The notes beneath the pieces were generated by a model. That model ran no database searches, had not been told where the DNA came from, and worked only from the letters and a program-made list of their open reading frames with translations. From Halomonas sp. (GTDB lineage: Bacteria > Pseudomonadota > Gammaproteobacteria > Pseudomonadales > Halomonadaceae), in assembly GCF_011050415.1 (NCBI RefSeq), contig NZ_DRFS01000013.1, positions 152,007 through 216,006 on the forward strand: a stretch of DNA of 64,000 nucleotides. Direction: 5' to 3'. Made by a program: the position numbers and the translations under genes. Every line of letters starts with the position of its first letter. Within the stretch, counting starts at the first letter, position 1. This document shows positions 7,458 to 17,845 of the stretch, piece after piece.

Positions 7458-9517
7458 CACGAGGTGGGCTGCCCAAGCGCCAGCGCCTGATTGGCCTATG
7501 GCTTGCGCTGAGCGGCATTAGCCTGCTCGGCGGCGCTATTTTTGCTGCTTGGCTTGATACACAGCTCGCCCCGACGGGCATTACCCGAATCGCTTTATGG
7601 CTAGGCAGTTTTTCTGGCGGTGCAACGATTTTTTTGGTTGGTTTAGTGCTTGAGCGGATGCTGTTCACACCGCTGCGCCATTTACAGGTGCAGTTGGCGC
7701 GCTTAGTCGCCAACCCCGATGCCCGAGATGAGCACCCACCGGAAGGATGGCTGAAAGGCCTGGGGCCTGATTTACGCCGGGTGCGCGAAAGCTGGCGATC
7801 GGATCGTAGCCGTTTGGCGACGGCTCATGCTGAGGGCGCACGTAGCGCCGCGCGCATTCGCCAGGAGTTGGAAACGTTACTGCAAGTGCTTGAAACACCG
7901 CTACTGCTATGTGATCACCATCGTCGAGTGATGCTGTTTAATCAGGCGGCTGAGGACTTTTTTGTGGGTAATACCGGCCTTGGCTTAGGCAAGCGTCTGG
8001 AAGCGCTACTGCCGGTTGCTAGCTTGCAACAGGCCTTAAGCCAACTGCCCAACGACGGCTCCCCCCGAGAGCTGCTCGCCCCCTGTGATGATCGTTGGCT
8101 GAAAGTCATTCTGCGCCGCGTGCCGGGCAGCGACGGCGAAACGCTGCTGACATTCGGTGATGCCACCGCGTCGTGGTCAAGCGAAATGGGCGTTAGAGCA
8201 GAGCTTGCTGACATGCTCACACCGCTACGCCAGCATACCGCTAGTTTGACCAGCGCTGCCGATGCGCTGATCGAATTGCGCCATCAAGGCGATGCCGACA
8301 CATCACTCTTACGCCAACGGTTTGAACGGATTATTCATGAAGAGGGTAAAACACTGGGCGACAACGTCGCTAAAATCGGCCAGCTACTCGATGAGATGCA
8401 GCATCAAGGCGAGCGCTTAACGCCAATGTGGTCAAACGACTTTTGGCAGGCATTGGATGAACGGCTTGATCCCGAACACCGCCTAATCACGCCAGTGGGC
8501 ATGCCTGCGTGGTTTAAAGGTGATGCGCCTGCTTTGATTGCCCTGTTTGACTCGTTAGTAAAGCACCTTAGTACCCACCTTCCCGAGAGTGGCTTTGAGG
8601 GTGAAATATGCCTGGGTAATAAGCGCGTCTACCTGGATCTTATTTGGCACGGCAAAGTGATACCCGAACACGAGCTGGCTGAATGGCGTCAGCAGCCGCT
8701 CACCTCATTGCCGCTCAATCCTAGCGTTGCGGATGTGCTACGCCAACACGCAAGCGATATTTGGAGCCTTGCTGACGATGATGGCGTACATGCACGCCTG
8801 CGTCTTCCGCTTCCCGCCATGGAACGTGTGGGTGCCCCTCGGGAAACGGCGCCCCCGCGTCCGGAGTTCCACGACTTTGGCATTGCCGATCTTCCCCCGC
8901 CGGATGAGGTCCTCGCCAATCGCTCTCTGCGTAGCTTAGAAATCGTATCGTTTGATACTGAAACCACGGGGCTTGAGCTGCGCCGGGGCGATACGGTGAT
9001 CAGCCTGGGTGCCTGCCGGGTGGTTAACGCTCGTCTACTGGCTAGCGAAGCGTTTGATCAAAAAGTTGACCCACAGCGGCCCATTCCGCCCGCCAGTACC
9101 GCGATTCACGGCCTAACGGATGCCGATGTGATGGGGGCGCCGCCACTGGATATTGTGCTCACCCGGTTTCGTGACTACGTAGGAGAAGCGGTGTTACTGG
9201 CTCATAATGCGGCCTTTGATCTACTGGCCATCAGCCATAAAGGGGTCACCTTTGATATTCCCGTGATTGATACCCTGCTGATTTCCCGGGCGCTGGATGA
9301 GGCGCTAGATGGGCACGATTTAGATACTCTTGCCCAACGTTACGATCTGGTATTCCCGCCCGGTACCCGCCACACTGCATTAGGAGATGCCCGCGTGACC
9401 GCTGAACTATGGCTTGCGCTTCTGCCACGCCTTGAGGCGCGGGGCGTCGATACTCTTGAGCAACTGCTCTCGCTGCAAGCCAATGCCTTTGACCGACAGG
9501 ATGCCAGTGCCTCATGA
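7454..9517 (+). CDS. Membrane sensor-like protein fused to a DEDDh (DnaQ-type) exonuclease
   Basis: A 687-residue fusion. Residues 10-75 contain two hydrophobic segments, about 90-140 is a coiled-coil linker, and about 145-235 looks like a PAS domain (LLLCDHHRRVMLFNQAAEDF). Residues 250-470 resemble a histidine-kinase core without a recognisable H-box or intact ATP lid, ending in ADDDGVHARLRLPLP. The C-terminal 200 residues are a complete DEDDh 3'-5' exonuclease: FDTETTG with Asp501 and Glu503, HNAAFD with Asp589, and HTALGDA with His640 and Asp645. The gene overlaps its neighbours on both sides by four bases, so it belongs to the receiver/symporter-kinase operon. The exonuclease fold is certain; the kinase-like reading of the middle is my inference. 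Confidence 0.84.
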   Translation: MTRGGLPKRQRLIGLWLALSGISLLGGAIFAAWLDTQLAPTGITRIALWLGSFSGGATIFLVGLVLERMLFTPLRHLQVQLARLVANPDARDEHPPEGWLKGLGPDLRRVRESWRSDRSRLATAHAEGARSAARIRQELETLLQVLETPLLLCDHHRRVMLFNQAAEDFFVGNTGLGLGKRLEALLPVASLQQALSQLPNDGSPRELLAPCDDRWLKVILRRVPGSDGETLLTFGDATASWSSEMGVRAELADMLTPLRQHTASLTSAADALIELRHQGDADTSLLRQRFERIIHEEGKTLGDNVAKIGQLLDEMQHQGERLTPMWSNDFWQALDERLDPEHRLITPVGMPAWFKGDAPALIALFDSLVKHLSTHLPESGFEGEICLGNKRVYLDLIWHGKVIPEHELAEWRQQPLTSLPLNPSVADVLRQHASDIWSLADDDGVHARLRLPLPAMERVGAPRETAPPRPEFHDFGIADLPPPDEVLANRSLRSLEIVSFDTETTGLELRRGDTVISLGACRVVNARLLASEAFDQKVDPQRPIPPASTAIHGLTDADVMGAPPLDIVLTRFRDYVGEAVLLAHNAAFDLLAISHKGVTFDIPVIDTLLISRALDEALDGHDLDTLAQRYDLVFPPGTRHTALGDARVTAELWLALLPRLEARGVDTLEQLLSLQANAFDRQDASAS

Positions 9518-9723
9518 AATCCTCAGGCGTAAAATCACGACAAGCAGAGCGATTAATGGCCTTAGTGGCGATTGCCTTGCTGCTATTCTGCCCACCGCTG
9601 ATTATTGTGATTGATCGCCTGCCTTCTTTTAGCGTGGGCTGGCTGCCCCTCTATTTGTTTATCGCTTGGGCAGTGGTGATCGGTTTAACCGCCTGGCTGA
9701 TGGAACACCGCGCGGGGCGCTGA
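9514..9723 (+). CDS. Small two-helix membrane protein of the symporter-kinase operon
   Basis: A 69-residue protein with two hydrophobic segments (about residues 13-33 and 42-61) and short charged ends. Small membrane proteins of this size commonly precede solute:sodium symporter genes. Its start overlaps the exonuclease-fusion stop as ATGA and it ends two bases before the symporter-kinase start, so it is translated with them. I cannot name a family; an assembly or subunit role for the symporter domain is a guess. Confidence 0.72.
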   Translation: MKSSGVKSRQAERLMALVAIALLLFCPPLIIVIDRLPSFSVGWLPLYLFIAWAVVIGLTAWLMEHRAGR

Positions 9724-9725
9724 GC

Positions 9726-12479
9726 ATGCGCACAGATCCTATTATTCTCGGCACCGCCTTTGGTTACTTAGCACTGCTGTTTGTGGTGGCCGCCTGGGGA
9801 GACCGGCGTGCCGAACAAGGCCGGTCGCTGATTGGCTCCCCAACGGTATACGCCCTTTCCATCGCGGTATACTGCACTGCCTGGACGTTTTACGGTAGCG
9901 TCGGGCGCGCCGCCGAGCATGGCCCAAGCTTTTTACTTATTTACTTAGGACCGACGCTGGCCATGCTGCTGGCCCCTTCGGTCATTCGTAAAATGGTGCG
10001 TATCGCCGCACGCCAACGTATCACCTCAATAGCCGACTTCATTAGCGCCCGCTATGGCAAAAGCACTAGTTTAGGAGCGCTGGTTGCGTTGATGGCACTG
10101 ATCAGTATCACGCCCTATATCGCGCTGCAGTTAAAAGCCATTACCGTCAGCCACGCAGTGCTAATCAACTACCCTAACACCGCAGATACCACCTTAGTGG
10201 ATGAGCGTTTCTGGATGGATAAATCCCTCTGGGTAGCGCTGGTATTGGCAGTGTTTATTATTCTGTTTGGTACACGGCATCTGGATGCCAGCGAGCGCCA
10301 CGAAGGCATGGTGGCCGCCATCGCGCTTGAGTCGCTGGTGAAGCTGGTCGCGTTTATGGCCGTCGGTGTGTTTGTGGTCTTTGTGATGTTTGAAGGGCCA
10401 GGCGCACTGTTTGCACAGGTTGCCGCTACGCCAGAGCTGGTAAACAACATGGGTTTAGATCGCATGCCGGGAGGTGCCACTGGCTGGGTGGGCATGCTGG
10501 TGCTGGCCTTTTTGGCTTTTTTAACCCTGCCCCGCCAATTCCAAGTGCTGGTAGTTGAGAATGTTGATGAACAGCATTTAACTCGGGCGAGCTGGCTTTT
10601 CCCCCTCTATATGCTGCTAATCAATCTGTTCGTTATTCCGATTGCGTTAGCGGGTTTACTGTTAGGAGTAAGCGCAGGCGACCCGGACAGTTTTGTGTTG
10701 ACCCTACCGCTCTCTGCAGGGCTTGAAGGATTACCGCTACTGGTCTTTATCGGCGGTCTTTCTGCCGCTACGGGCATGGTGATTGTTGAGACGATTGCGC
10801 TCTCAACCATGGTTAGTAACCAATTGGTGATGCCGCTGTTACTACGCTCACGCCGTTTGCACCTGAGTACCAAAGGCGAGCTGGCGGGCTGGCTACTGGG
10901 CATTCGTCGCGTGGCCATTGTGCTTATTCTGCTGCTCGGCTATCTCTATCATGCACTGATTGGTGACTCCTATAGCCTGGTCACTATTGGGCTGGTCTCG
11001 TTTGCCGGCGCCGCGCAGTTTGCCCCCGCCCTATTGATCGGTCTTTATTGGCGTGGCGCGACTCGCCAAGGCGCCACTGCTGGCTTAGTCGCCGGTTTTT
11101 TGGTTTGGTGCTATACGCTGTTACTACCCGGCTTTGCCCAGTCGGGCTGGCTAAATGCCAACCTGCTCACAGAAGGCCCTTGGGGCATCACATGGCTTAC
11201 GCCCTATGCGCTGTTCGGGCTTGAGAATTGGGATATTTATAGCCACTCGCTGCTGTGGAGCATGCTGGCTAACGTAGGGCTTTTGGTCGGCATTTCACTG
11301 TTTACTCGACAGACGCCTCTTGAACAAACCCAGGCGGCGCTTTTCACCGAAGCGATGCATCCCAACCTGCAAACCACATCACTCTCTACATCACTATGGC
11401 GCGGGCAAACGACCCAAGGGGCATTAAAAGAGTTACTCGTTCGCTATCTGGGTGCCCAAGCTACCCGCAGGGTATTTAGTCATGGTGGGACGAAAGTTGC
11501 TTATTCAGCTGATGAGCTTGCCACTGCCGAACTTATTACCCGCGCCGAGCAGGCCCTGGCCGGGTCACTGGGCAGCGCTTCTGCGCGGGTATTGATCAAC
11601 TCAGTTGTGCGCGGCGAGGCACTGGATATTGAGTCGATTCTTAGCATTCTTGATACCACTTCCCAGACCCTTGAGTACAACCGACGCTTAGAGCAAAAAT
11701 CTCAAGAGCTGGTGCAAATCGGTGAAGAGCTACGCAGCGCCAATGAGCGGCTGCGTGAGCTGGATCGTTTGAAAGATGAATTCGTCGCCATGGTCAGCCA
11801 TGAGCTGCGCACGCCGCTAACGTCCATTCGCGCCTTTGCTGAGATTTTGCGCGATAGCGGCCAGTTGCCCGACGAAAAACGCCAGCACTTTCTCGGCGTG
11901 ATTGTTCACGAGAGCCAGCGGCTTTCCCGTTTAATTGAGGAGATACTCGACCTTGCCCGCCTTGAAAGCGGCCGTTTAACCCTCAACCCGGTGCCCCTGG
12001 ATCTTGCGGCCCTCACCCGGCATAGCATCGACGCCATTGCGCACTTACATGAAGAGCGGGGAATTGAACTGGACGTTAGTCTTGAAGCTGACCCCGCGAT
12101 GGTGGTTGGCGACCATGACCGTTTAGAACAGGTGATTATTAACCTGCTTGATAACGCCAGTAAGTTTGCCGACCGTCATCAGCCAAAAGTGCGTCTATCG
12201 CTCTACCGCCATCGGCGCCATTTTCGGTTAAGCGTTGAGGATAACGGTGGTGGTATTAGCGCTGATGAGCGAGAGCGGGTATTCGAGAAATTCCATCAAA
12301 TCCAGCAAGACGATGATATTCCCAAGGGGCGGCCTAGAGGCAGTGGTTTAGGGCTACCGATTAGCAGGGGCATTATCGCCCATCTGGGGGGGCGGCTCTG
12401 GGTAGAAGATGCTAAAACCTTAGGCGGTGCCTGCCTGACCCTGGAGTTGCCAGCGGCGCCCGATGAGACTCACCCTTAA
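9726..12479 (+). CDS. Solute:sodium symporter/histidine kinase fusion (CrbS-like sensor)
   Basis: A 917-residue protein. The first ~520 residues form a 12-13 helix SLC5-type symporter domain (an early YCTAWTFYGSVG stretch; RFWMDKSLW loop). After a linker and coiled coil comes a histidine-kinase core: H-box MVSHELRTP with phosphoacceptor His692, N-box NLLDNASKF, and G-boxes DNGGGIS and GSGLGLPIS. This architecture is that of CrbS and related STAC sensors that control acetate use through acetyl-CoA synthetase. Unlike many CrbS proteins it ends after the ATPase domain with no receiver, which is encoded separately at 7083. ATG at 9726 is used, two bases after the small membrane gene. The ligand here is unproven. 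Confidence 0.88.
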   Translation: MRTDPIILGTAFGYLALLFVVAAWGDRRAEQGRSLIGSPTVYALSIAVYCTAWTFYGSVGRAAEHGPSFLLIYLGPTLAMLLAPSVIRKMVRIAARQRITSIADFISARYGKSTSLGALVALMALISITPYIALQLKAITVSHAVLINYPNTADTTLVDERFWMDKSLWVALVLAVFIILFGTRHLDASERHEGMVAAIALESLVKLVAFMAVGVFVVFVMFEGPGALFAQVAATPELVNNMGLDRMPGGATGWVGMLVLAFLAFLTLPRQFQVLVVENVDEQHLTRASWLFPLYMLLINLFVIPIALAGLLLGVSAGDPDSFVLTLPLSAGLEGLPLLVFIGGLSAATGMVIVETIALSTMVSNQLVMPLLLRSRRLHLSTKGELAGWLLGIRRVAIVLILLLGYLYHALIGDSYSLVTIGLVSFAGAAQFAPALLIGLYWRGATRQGATAGLVAGFLVWCYTLLLPGFAQSGWLNANLLTEGPWGITWLTPYALFGLENWDIYSHSLLWSMLANVGLLVGISLFTRQTPLEQTQAALFTEAMHPNLQTTSLSTSLWRGQTTQGALKELLVRYLGAQATRRVFSHGGTKVAYSADELATAELITRAEQALAGSLGSASARVLINSVVRGEALDIESILSILDTTSQTLEYNRRLEQKSQELVQIGEELRSANERLRELDRLKDEFVAMVSHELRTPLTSIRAFAEILRDSGQLPDEKRQHFLGVIVHESQRLSRLIEEILDLARLESGRLTLNPVPLDLAALTRHSIDAIAHLHEERGIELDVSLEADPAMVVGDHDRLEQVIINLLDNASKFADRHQPKVRLSLYRHRRHFRLSVEDNGGGISADERERVFEKFHQIQQDDDIPKGRPRGSGLGLPISRGIIAHLGGRLWVEDAKTLGGACLTLELPAAPDETHP

Positions 12480-12491
12480 CCCAGGCCAGAG

Positions 12492-13619
12492 TTATGCGCT
12501 TTTAACGCGCTGAACAAACGCTCTAATTTGTTGAAGATCAAATTTCAATAACAGTCGTTCGTCTTCACGCAGGCGGCGTAGGTCAACCCACCCATCGGCG
12601 GCTTGGCCGCAGGCTTTGTTATAACGCTGCTGATCCAAGAGAAGCTGCTGAAGACGTTCAAACGCTGCCACCAGCAACTCCGACTGCCTAGGGGTTAGCA
12701 CGTTCTCGATACTCCCCAGTGCCACTAAGCGCTCACAGGTGGCTATTTCTCGCCGCGCGTGTCGCACACACAGTAAGCGCGCGGCGCTGATTAACGGCAT
12801 CAAGCCTTGATGCTTGAGATTAACGGCTTGATCGTGGGGAGCATCAAGGATTGGGTTTGAAGCAATGCGCCCTAAGCGATCCAATGCCACCGGCAACTCG
12901 TTGAGTAGCGCCGCCATTTCATCCATAAACAGCGATGCTTTGGGCAGGAGTGAGGCAATAATGTCGCTCAGTCGTTCCGCAAGCGCTGCGTTACCTGCCA
13001 CCGGAGTAAAATCGAGCAAAATATTGGTTTGCTGAACCCGTTTCACTTGGCGGTCAGCGCTCCAAATTTCCAGCTGTGCCTGCCACTCACTTAACCGCTT
13101 GCGCCACATGGGCCAGCGGGCCATCACATGGCCACGGCAAAGGGGAATGCCTGCCTCATCAAGACGCTGGGTAAACCGCTCGCCTAATGCCTGAAAGTAG
13201 CCATCAATCTCAACGTGACGATGATCAGGGTAGTCATCAATAATCAGCGCGTTATCCTGATCGGGACCAAGCAGGCTCTCATAGCGCGCTGCAGAGCCCA
13301 GCATCAATACACAGTAGTCAACCGGCGGCTCGCCCCACCCTTGTGCCTGCATTTCATCAAGCGATATCGCGATGGCTTGGCGATAAAGCCAGGCGTTATG
13401 GTCACTAATAATGTGACTAATACGCCAGGCAGGCAGGTCGTAACGCACAAGCGTTTCAACCAGCGACAGTTGCCAGGCATAGGCATCGGGCAATGAGACA
13501 GGTGGGGGAGAAATTTTAGTAAATAGAGCAATGAGCGGCGCATTGATCGCATGAGCATTTAACTTGCCGTCATCTTTTAGCAGAGCACGCCAGGGTGAGG
13601 CCCGGTGGACAACACGCAT
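12492..13619 (-). CDS. GlnD-like nucleotidyltransferase (DUF294 family)
   Basis: A 375-residue soluble protein of the DUF294 putative nucleotidyltransferase class. The catalytic signature reads MLGSAARYESLLGPDQDNALI near residue 105: the G-S pair followed by D-x-D of the polymerase-beta-like fold. The C-terminal ~150 residues match the helical substrate-binding part. Many relatives carry N-terminal CBS domains; this one does not appear to. It is convergent with the symporter-kinase gene, 12 bases away, and such genes often sit next to CrbS-type sensors, suggesting a common regulatory circuit. GGGGAGG precedes the ATG. The nucleotidylation target is unknown. Confidence 0.75.
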   Translation of the reverse strand: MRVVHRASPWRALLKDDGKLNAHAINAPLIALFTKISPPPVSLPDAYAWQLSLVETLVRYDLPAWRISHIISDHNAWLYRQAIAISLDEMQAQGWGEPPVDYCVLMLGSAARYESLLGPDQDNALIIDDYPDHRHVEIDGYFQALGERFTQRLDEAGIPLCRGHVMARWPMWRKRLSEWQAQLEIWSADRQVKRVQQTNILLDFTPVAGNAALAERLSDIIASLLPKASLFMDEMAALLNELPVALDRLGRIASNPILDAPHDQAVNLKHQGLMPLISAARLLCVRHARREIATCERLVALGSIENVLTPRQSELLVAAFERLQQLLLDQQRYNKACGQAADGWVDLRRLREDERLLLKFDLQQIRAFVQRVKSA

Positions 13620-13655
13620 ACGCCTCCCCTTCTTTTTATAGTGATAGCTTGGGCA

Positions 13656-13982
13656 TTAGCTTTCGCCAGCGCGACGCGGGTCTGGCTCAAACATCGCATC
13701 GCCAACTTCATCAATATAGCGCTGCGCTTTGGTCACCATCATGGCATCGCAAGCTTCACGGCCTGGCAACATATCTGAACGCTCGAAGCGATGTTCAAGC
13801 GTTTCACCTGCAGTGCCCGGCTTACGAATAATGCCGCTTACACGATACTGGCCGCTTTGATCGTCCGGCTGAGAGACGATTTCATAGCCTTTGTATTCAA
13901 CAGCCTCAGCTGCTTTGGTGGTAGCACCGGGTGACGCTTGGCGATCACCACCAAAGAGTCCGGATAATAATTTTTTAAACAT
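13656..13982 (-). CDS. hlyU: HlyU-family protein
   Basis: A 108-residue protein that begins MFKKLLSGLFGG and contains the AVEYKGYEIVSQP and RFERSDMLPGREACDAMM stretches typical of the 'HlyU family transcriptional regulator' group. Despite the name this small family has no evident helix-turn-helix and is not homologous to the ArsR-type Vibrio HlyU, so a transcription-factor role should not be assumed. AAGGAAA lies seven bases before the start. It sits between argG and the DUF294 gene, all on the minus strand. Confidence 0.8.
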   Translation of the reverse strand: MFKKLLSGLFGGDRQASPGATTKAAEAVEYKGYEIVSQPDDQSGQYRVSGIIRKPGTAGETLEHRFERSDMLPGREACDAMMVTKAQRYIDEVGDAMFEPDPRRAGES

Positions 13983-14060
13983 AACGTTTCCTTAACTTGT
14001 CGGGCGGCAGCGGATCGCCGCCGCCCTAGCAAGATATACGCTTTTTATCAGCTAGTTTTA

Positions 14061-15281
<1,221 letters not shown>

Positions 15282-15485
15282 TCTTTGCTCCTTTAAAAGA
15301 TAAACCTTTGCGATTGGTTTTTGACACAGACACTGAGTATAGCGTTCTCAATGCCCAGCGAATACCGTCAACGACGCCAGCAGGGTAAAGCTGCTAGAAT
15401 CACACCATTCAAAGTGGCGGCTTGCCGCTTATGTTTACCGAATACTCGCTTTAAATATTACTCGCTTGAAGATAAGGAGAGCTAC

Positions 15486-16154
15486 ATGAGCGAGGCAATT
15501 GCCCGCGAATTAATGGCCCAACGTTTTCGCAGTTATCTGCCCGTGGTCGTTGATTTAGAAACCGGGGGATTTAATGCCCAAGGCGATGCCGTGCTTGAGA
15601 TAGCCGCCGTCACGTTAACCATGGATCCGGAGGGCAACCTGCTTCCTGATGCCACCTATGCCTACCACATTCACCCCTTTGAAGGGGCGAACGTTGAGCA
15701 GTCGGCGCTCGATTTTACCGGTATTAACCTAGACGACCCGTTACGTCGTCAGGTAGCGCTAAGTGAAGCGGAAGCGCTAGGTGAAATTTTCCGACCGATT
15801 CGTAAATCGATCAAAGCTCACGACTGCACCCGAGCCATTTTAGTTGGACACAACGCGGCATTTGACCAAGGTTTTCTAAACGCCGCAGTTGAACGCTGCG
15901 GTATTAAACGAAACCCTTTTCACCCTTTCTCTAGTTTTGATACCGCCACGCTTGCAGGTTTAATATATGGTCAAACCGTGCTTGCCCGCGCTTGTCGCGC
16001 TGCGGGTATCGAATTTGATAACAAAGCGGCTCACTCTGCCCGTTACGACACCGAGCGCACCGCCGAATTATTTTGTGCCATGGTCAATCGCTATAAGGAT
16101 TTAGGCGGCTGGCAACTGGCCCAGCGTGAGCAGGAAATGGATGGCATCGATTAG
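15486..16154 (+). CDS. rnt: Ribonuclease T
   Basis: A 222-residue DEDDh exoribonuclease that trims the 3' ends of tRNA and other stable RNAs. Catalytic motifs are [11 protein letters not shown] (first Asp and Glu), [10 protein letters not shown] (Asp) and [14 protein letters not shown] (His and Asp). The start is placed at 15486 because AAGGAGAG lies just upstream and RNase T homologues begin here; an open frame extends to 15321 but its residues look non-coding. Divergent from argG. Confidence 0.95.
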   Translation: MSEAIARELMAQRFRSYLPVVVDLETGGFNAQGDAVLEIAAVTLTMDPEGNLLPDATYAYHIHPFEGANVEQSALDFTGINLDDPLRRQVALSEAEALGEIFRPIRKSIKAHDCTRAILVGHNAAFDQGFLNAAVERCGIKRNPFHPFSSFDTATLAGLIYGQTVLARACRAAGIEFDNKAAHSARYDTERTAELFCAMVNRYKDLGGWQLAQREQEMDGID

Positions 16155-16316
16155 TCAGTTATCGACGCTAATGCAGTTAACAGGGCTTTACGCTAAACTT
16201 TGCAACTTTGGTTAAGTATGCGTTTGACCAACCAGCTAGGCGAAATTGCGCTTATGCTTGGCTGACCAAACAGCAGTTGCCTTTACCCTACCCGTTTTAG
16301 GAGATGAGACGTTTCC

Positions 16317-17576
16317 ATGGCCCAGCATAATGCCTTTTACGCCCAATCCGGTGGCGTCACCGCCGTGATCAATGCCAGCGCCTGCGGCGTTATTGAAGCC
16401 TGCCGTCAAGCCCCCGATCAAATTGGCAAGGTATACGCCGGCCATAACGGTATTATCGGCGCATTAACCGAAGACCTTATCGATGTTACCCAAGAGAGTG
16501 ATGAGTCCATTGCCGCCCTTCGCCATACACCTGGCGGAGCCTTCGGCTCTTGTCGCTACAAGCTAAAAGATATTGATACTCATCGCGCCCAGTACGAGCG
16601 TTTGATTGAAGTATTTAAAGCCCACGATATCCGTTACTTCTTCTACAACGGCGGCGGCGACAGCGCGGACACCTGCTTGAAAGTTTCTCAGCTTTCCGAA
16701 AAGCTCGGCTATCCGCTCACCGCCATCCACGTACCTAAAACCGTCGATAACGACCTGCCGATTACCGATAACAGCCCGGGTTTTGGCAGCGTTGCTAAAT
16801 ATATTGCCACCTCTACCCTTGAAGCTTCGCTGGATATCGCTTCCATGTGCGCAACCTCTACCAAGGTGTTTGTGCTTGAAGTCATGGGCCGCCACGCTGG
16901 CTGGATTGCCGCTGCCGGTGGCTTGGCGGGTCAAGCGGAAGGCGAGCCTCCGCACATGATTATCTTCCCGGAAATTCCGTTTAACCGTAAAGCAGCCATG
17001 GCGCGGGTTGAAGAGTGCGTCAAGAATTATGGCTACTGCGTTATTGTGGTTTCTGAGGGCGCGCGCTACGAAGATGGCACCTTCTTAGCCGATGCGGGAA
17101 ACACCGATGCCTTTGGTCATCGCCAGCTAGGCGGTGTAGCACCAACCCTTGCGGGCATGATCAAACAGGATTTGGGCTACAAGTACCACTGGGCAGTGGC
17201 CGACTACCTGCAGCGCGCAGCGCGTCACTTGGCGTCTAAAACTGACGTTGAGCAAGCCTATGCGGTGGGCCGTGAAGCGGTCACCCTGGCGCTGGCGGGT
17301 AAAAATGCCATGATGCCTGCCATCCGTCGTATTTCTCAGTCACCTTACCAGTGGGATGTGATCTCTGCCCCGCTCTCTCAGGTGGCTAACAAAGAGAAAT
17401 TCATGCCCCGCGACTTTATTACTGAGAATGGGTTTGGCATTACGCAAGTATGCCGCGACTATCTCTCACCGCTCATCCAGGGCGAAGACTTCCCGCCGTT
17501 TGAGAATGGGCTGCCAAAAGTGGCTAAGCTCAAACTCGCTAAAGCCGAGCGCAAGCTGCCTACTTTTACGCTATAA
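16317..17576 (+). CDS. pfp: 6-phosphofructokinase, pyrophosphate-dependent type
   Basis: A 419-residue phosphofructokinase. Two positions mark PPi rather than ATP as phosphoryl donor: the glycine-rich motif reads GGGDS at residues 112-116, with Asp115 where the ATP enzymes have glycine, and PKTVDND at 140-146 carries Lys141 where E. coli PfkA has glycine (PGTIDND). MGRHAGWIA follows near residue 195. The reversible PPi reaction lets the enzyme work in both glycolysis and gluconeogenesis. A soluble pyrophosphatase gene lies 2.2 kb downstream and would compete for the same PPi. Confidence 0.9.
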   Translation: MAQHNAFYAQSGGVTAVINASACGVIEACRQAPDQIGKVYAGHNGIIGALTEDLIDVTQESDESIAALRHTPGGAFGSCRYKLKDIDTHRAQYERLIEVFKAHDIRYFFYNGGGDSADTCLKVSQLSEKLGYPLTAIHVPKTVDNDLPITDNSPGFGSVAKYIATSTLEASLDIASMCATSTKVFVLEVMGRHAGWIAAAGGLAGQAEGEPPHMIIFPEIPFNRKAAMARVEECVKNYGYCVIVVSEGARYEDGTFLADAGNTDAFGHRQLGGVAPTLAGMIKQDLGYKYHWAVADYLQRAARHLASKTDVEQAYAVGREAVTLALAGKNAMMPAIRRISQSPYQWDVISAPLSQVANKEKFMPRDFITENGFGITQVCRDYLSPLIQGEDFPPFENGLPKVAKLKLAKAERKLPTFTL

Positions 17577-17596
17577 GCTGGAAGCCTAAAGAAACT

Positions 17597-17618
17597 AAGG
17601 GGTGCCTTCGGCACCCTT
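17597..17618 (+). repeat. Hairpin repeat copy 1 (GGGTGCC-TTC-GGCACCC)
   Basis: A perfect 7-bp stem with a TTC loop and flanking AA/TT, 20 bases after the pfp stop. An identical 22-base copy occurs at 17778-17799. It can act as a transcription terminator for pfp and for the convergent kinase/phosphatase gene, though there is no T-run. Confidence 0.7.
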
Positions 17619-17644
17619 CGCGAGCTAAAGCTCCCTCCTACAAC
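17619..17644 (-). repeat. REP-like element, left copy
   Basis: Reads, on the minus strand, GTTGTAGGAGGGAGCTTTAG followed by CTCGCG. The same element with two substitutions is present in opposite orientation at 17724-17749. The TGTAGGAGSGAGCT...GCTCGCG core is that of palindromic extragenic repeats known from pseudomonads and relatives, here as a facing pair in a BIME-like arrangement. Confidence 0.65.
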
Positions 17645-17723
17645 AGTGCGGAGCCTAATCACTGAAATGGTGCCAAAGCCTGTTGTAGGGGAAACCCGAT
17701 AGCTGCACCGGTGCTTAAAATTG

Positions 17724-17749
17724 GTTGTGGGAGGGAGCTTCAGCTCGCG
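17724..17749 (+). repeat. REP-like element, right copy
   Basis: Inverted partner of 17619-17644: 24 of 26 positions match its reverse complement (GTTGTGGGAGGGAGCTTCAG, then CTCGCG). The internal AGCT..AGCT portion is itself partly self-complementary. Confidence 0.65.
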
Positions 17750-17777
17750 AATGTTTGGGCTCCAGCCTGATGATACC

Positions 17778-17799
17778 AAGGGGTGCCTTCGGCACCCTT
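17778..17799 (+). repeat. Hairpin repeat copy 2
   Basis: Exact second copy of the GGGTGCC-TTC-GGCACCC hairpin, 181 bases from the first and 47 bases before the 3' end of the kinase/phosphatase gene. The two hairpins bracket the REP-like pair, so the whole 17.6-17.8 kb block is one repeat cluster between convergent genes. Confidence 0.7.
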
Positions 17800-17845
17800 C
17801 ATCGAAGTGCCGAACCATCACTGAAGCGGCTACCCCAAGAGATAG

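Noticed and set aside
9246..9515. Minus-strand frame opposite the exonuclease domain
   Set aside because: The plus-strand frame holds all DEDDh catalytic residues; the antisense frame has no recognisable domain or start signal.
13656..13982. HlyU as an ArsR-type virulence regulator
   Set aside because: No winged-helix motif is visible; the protein belongs to a different small family that only shares the name.
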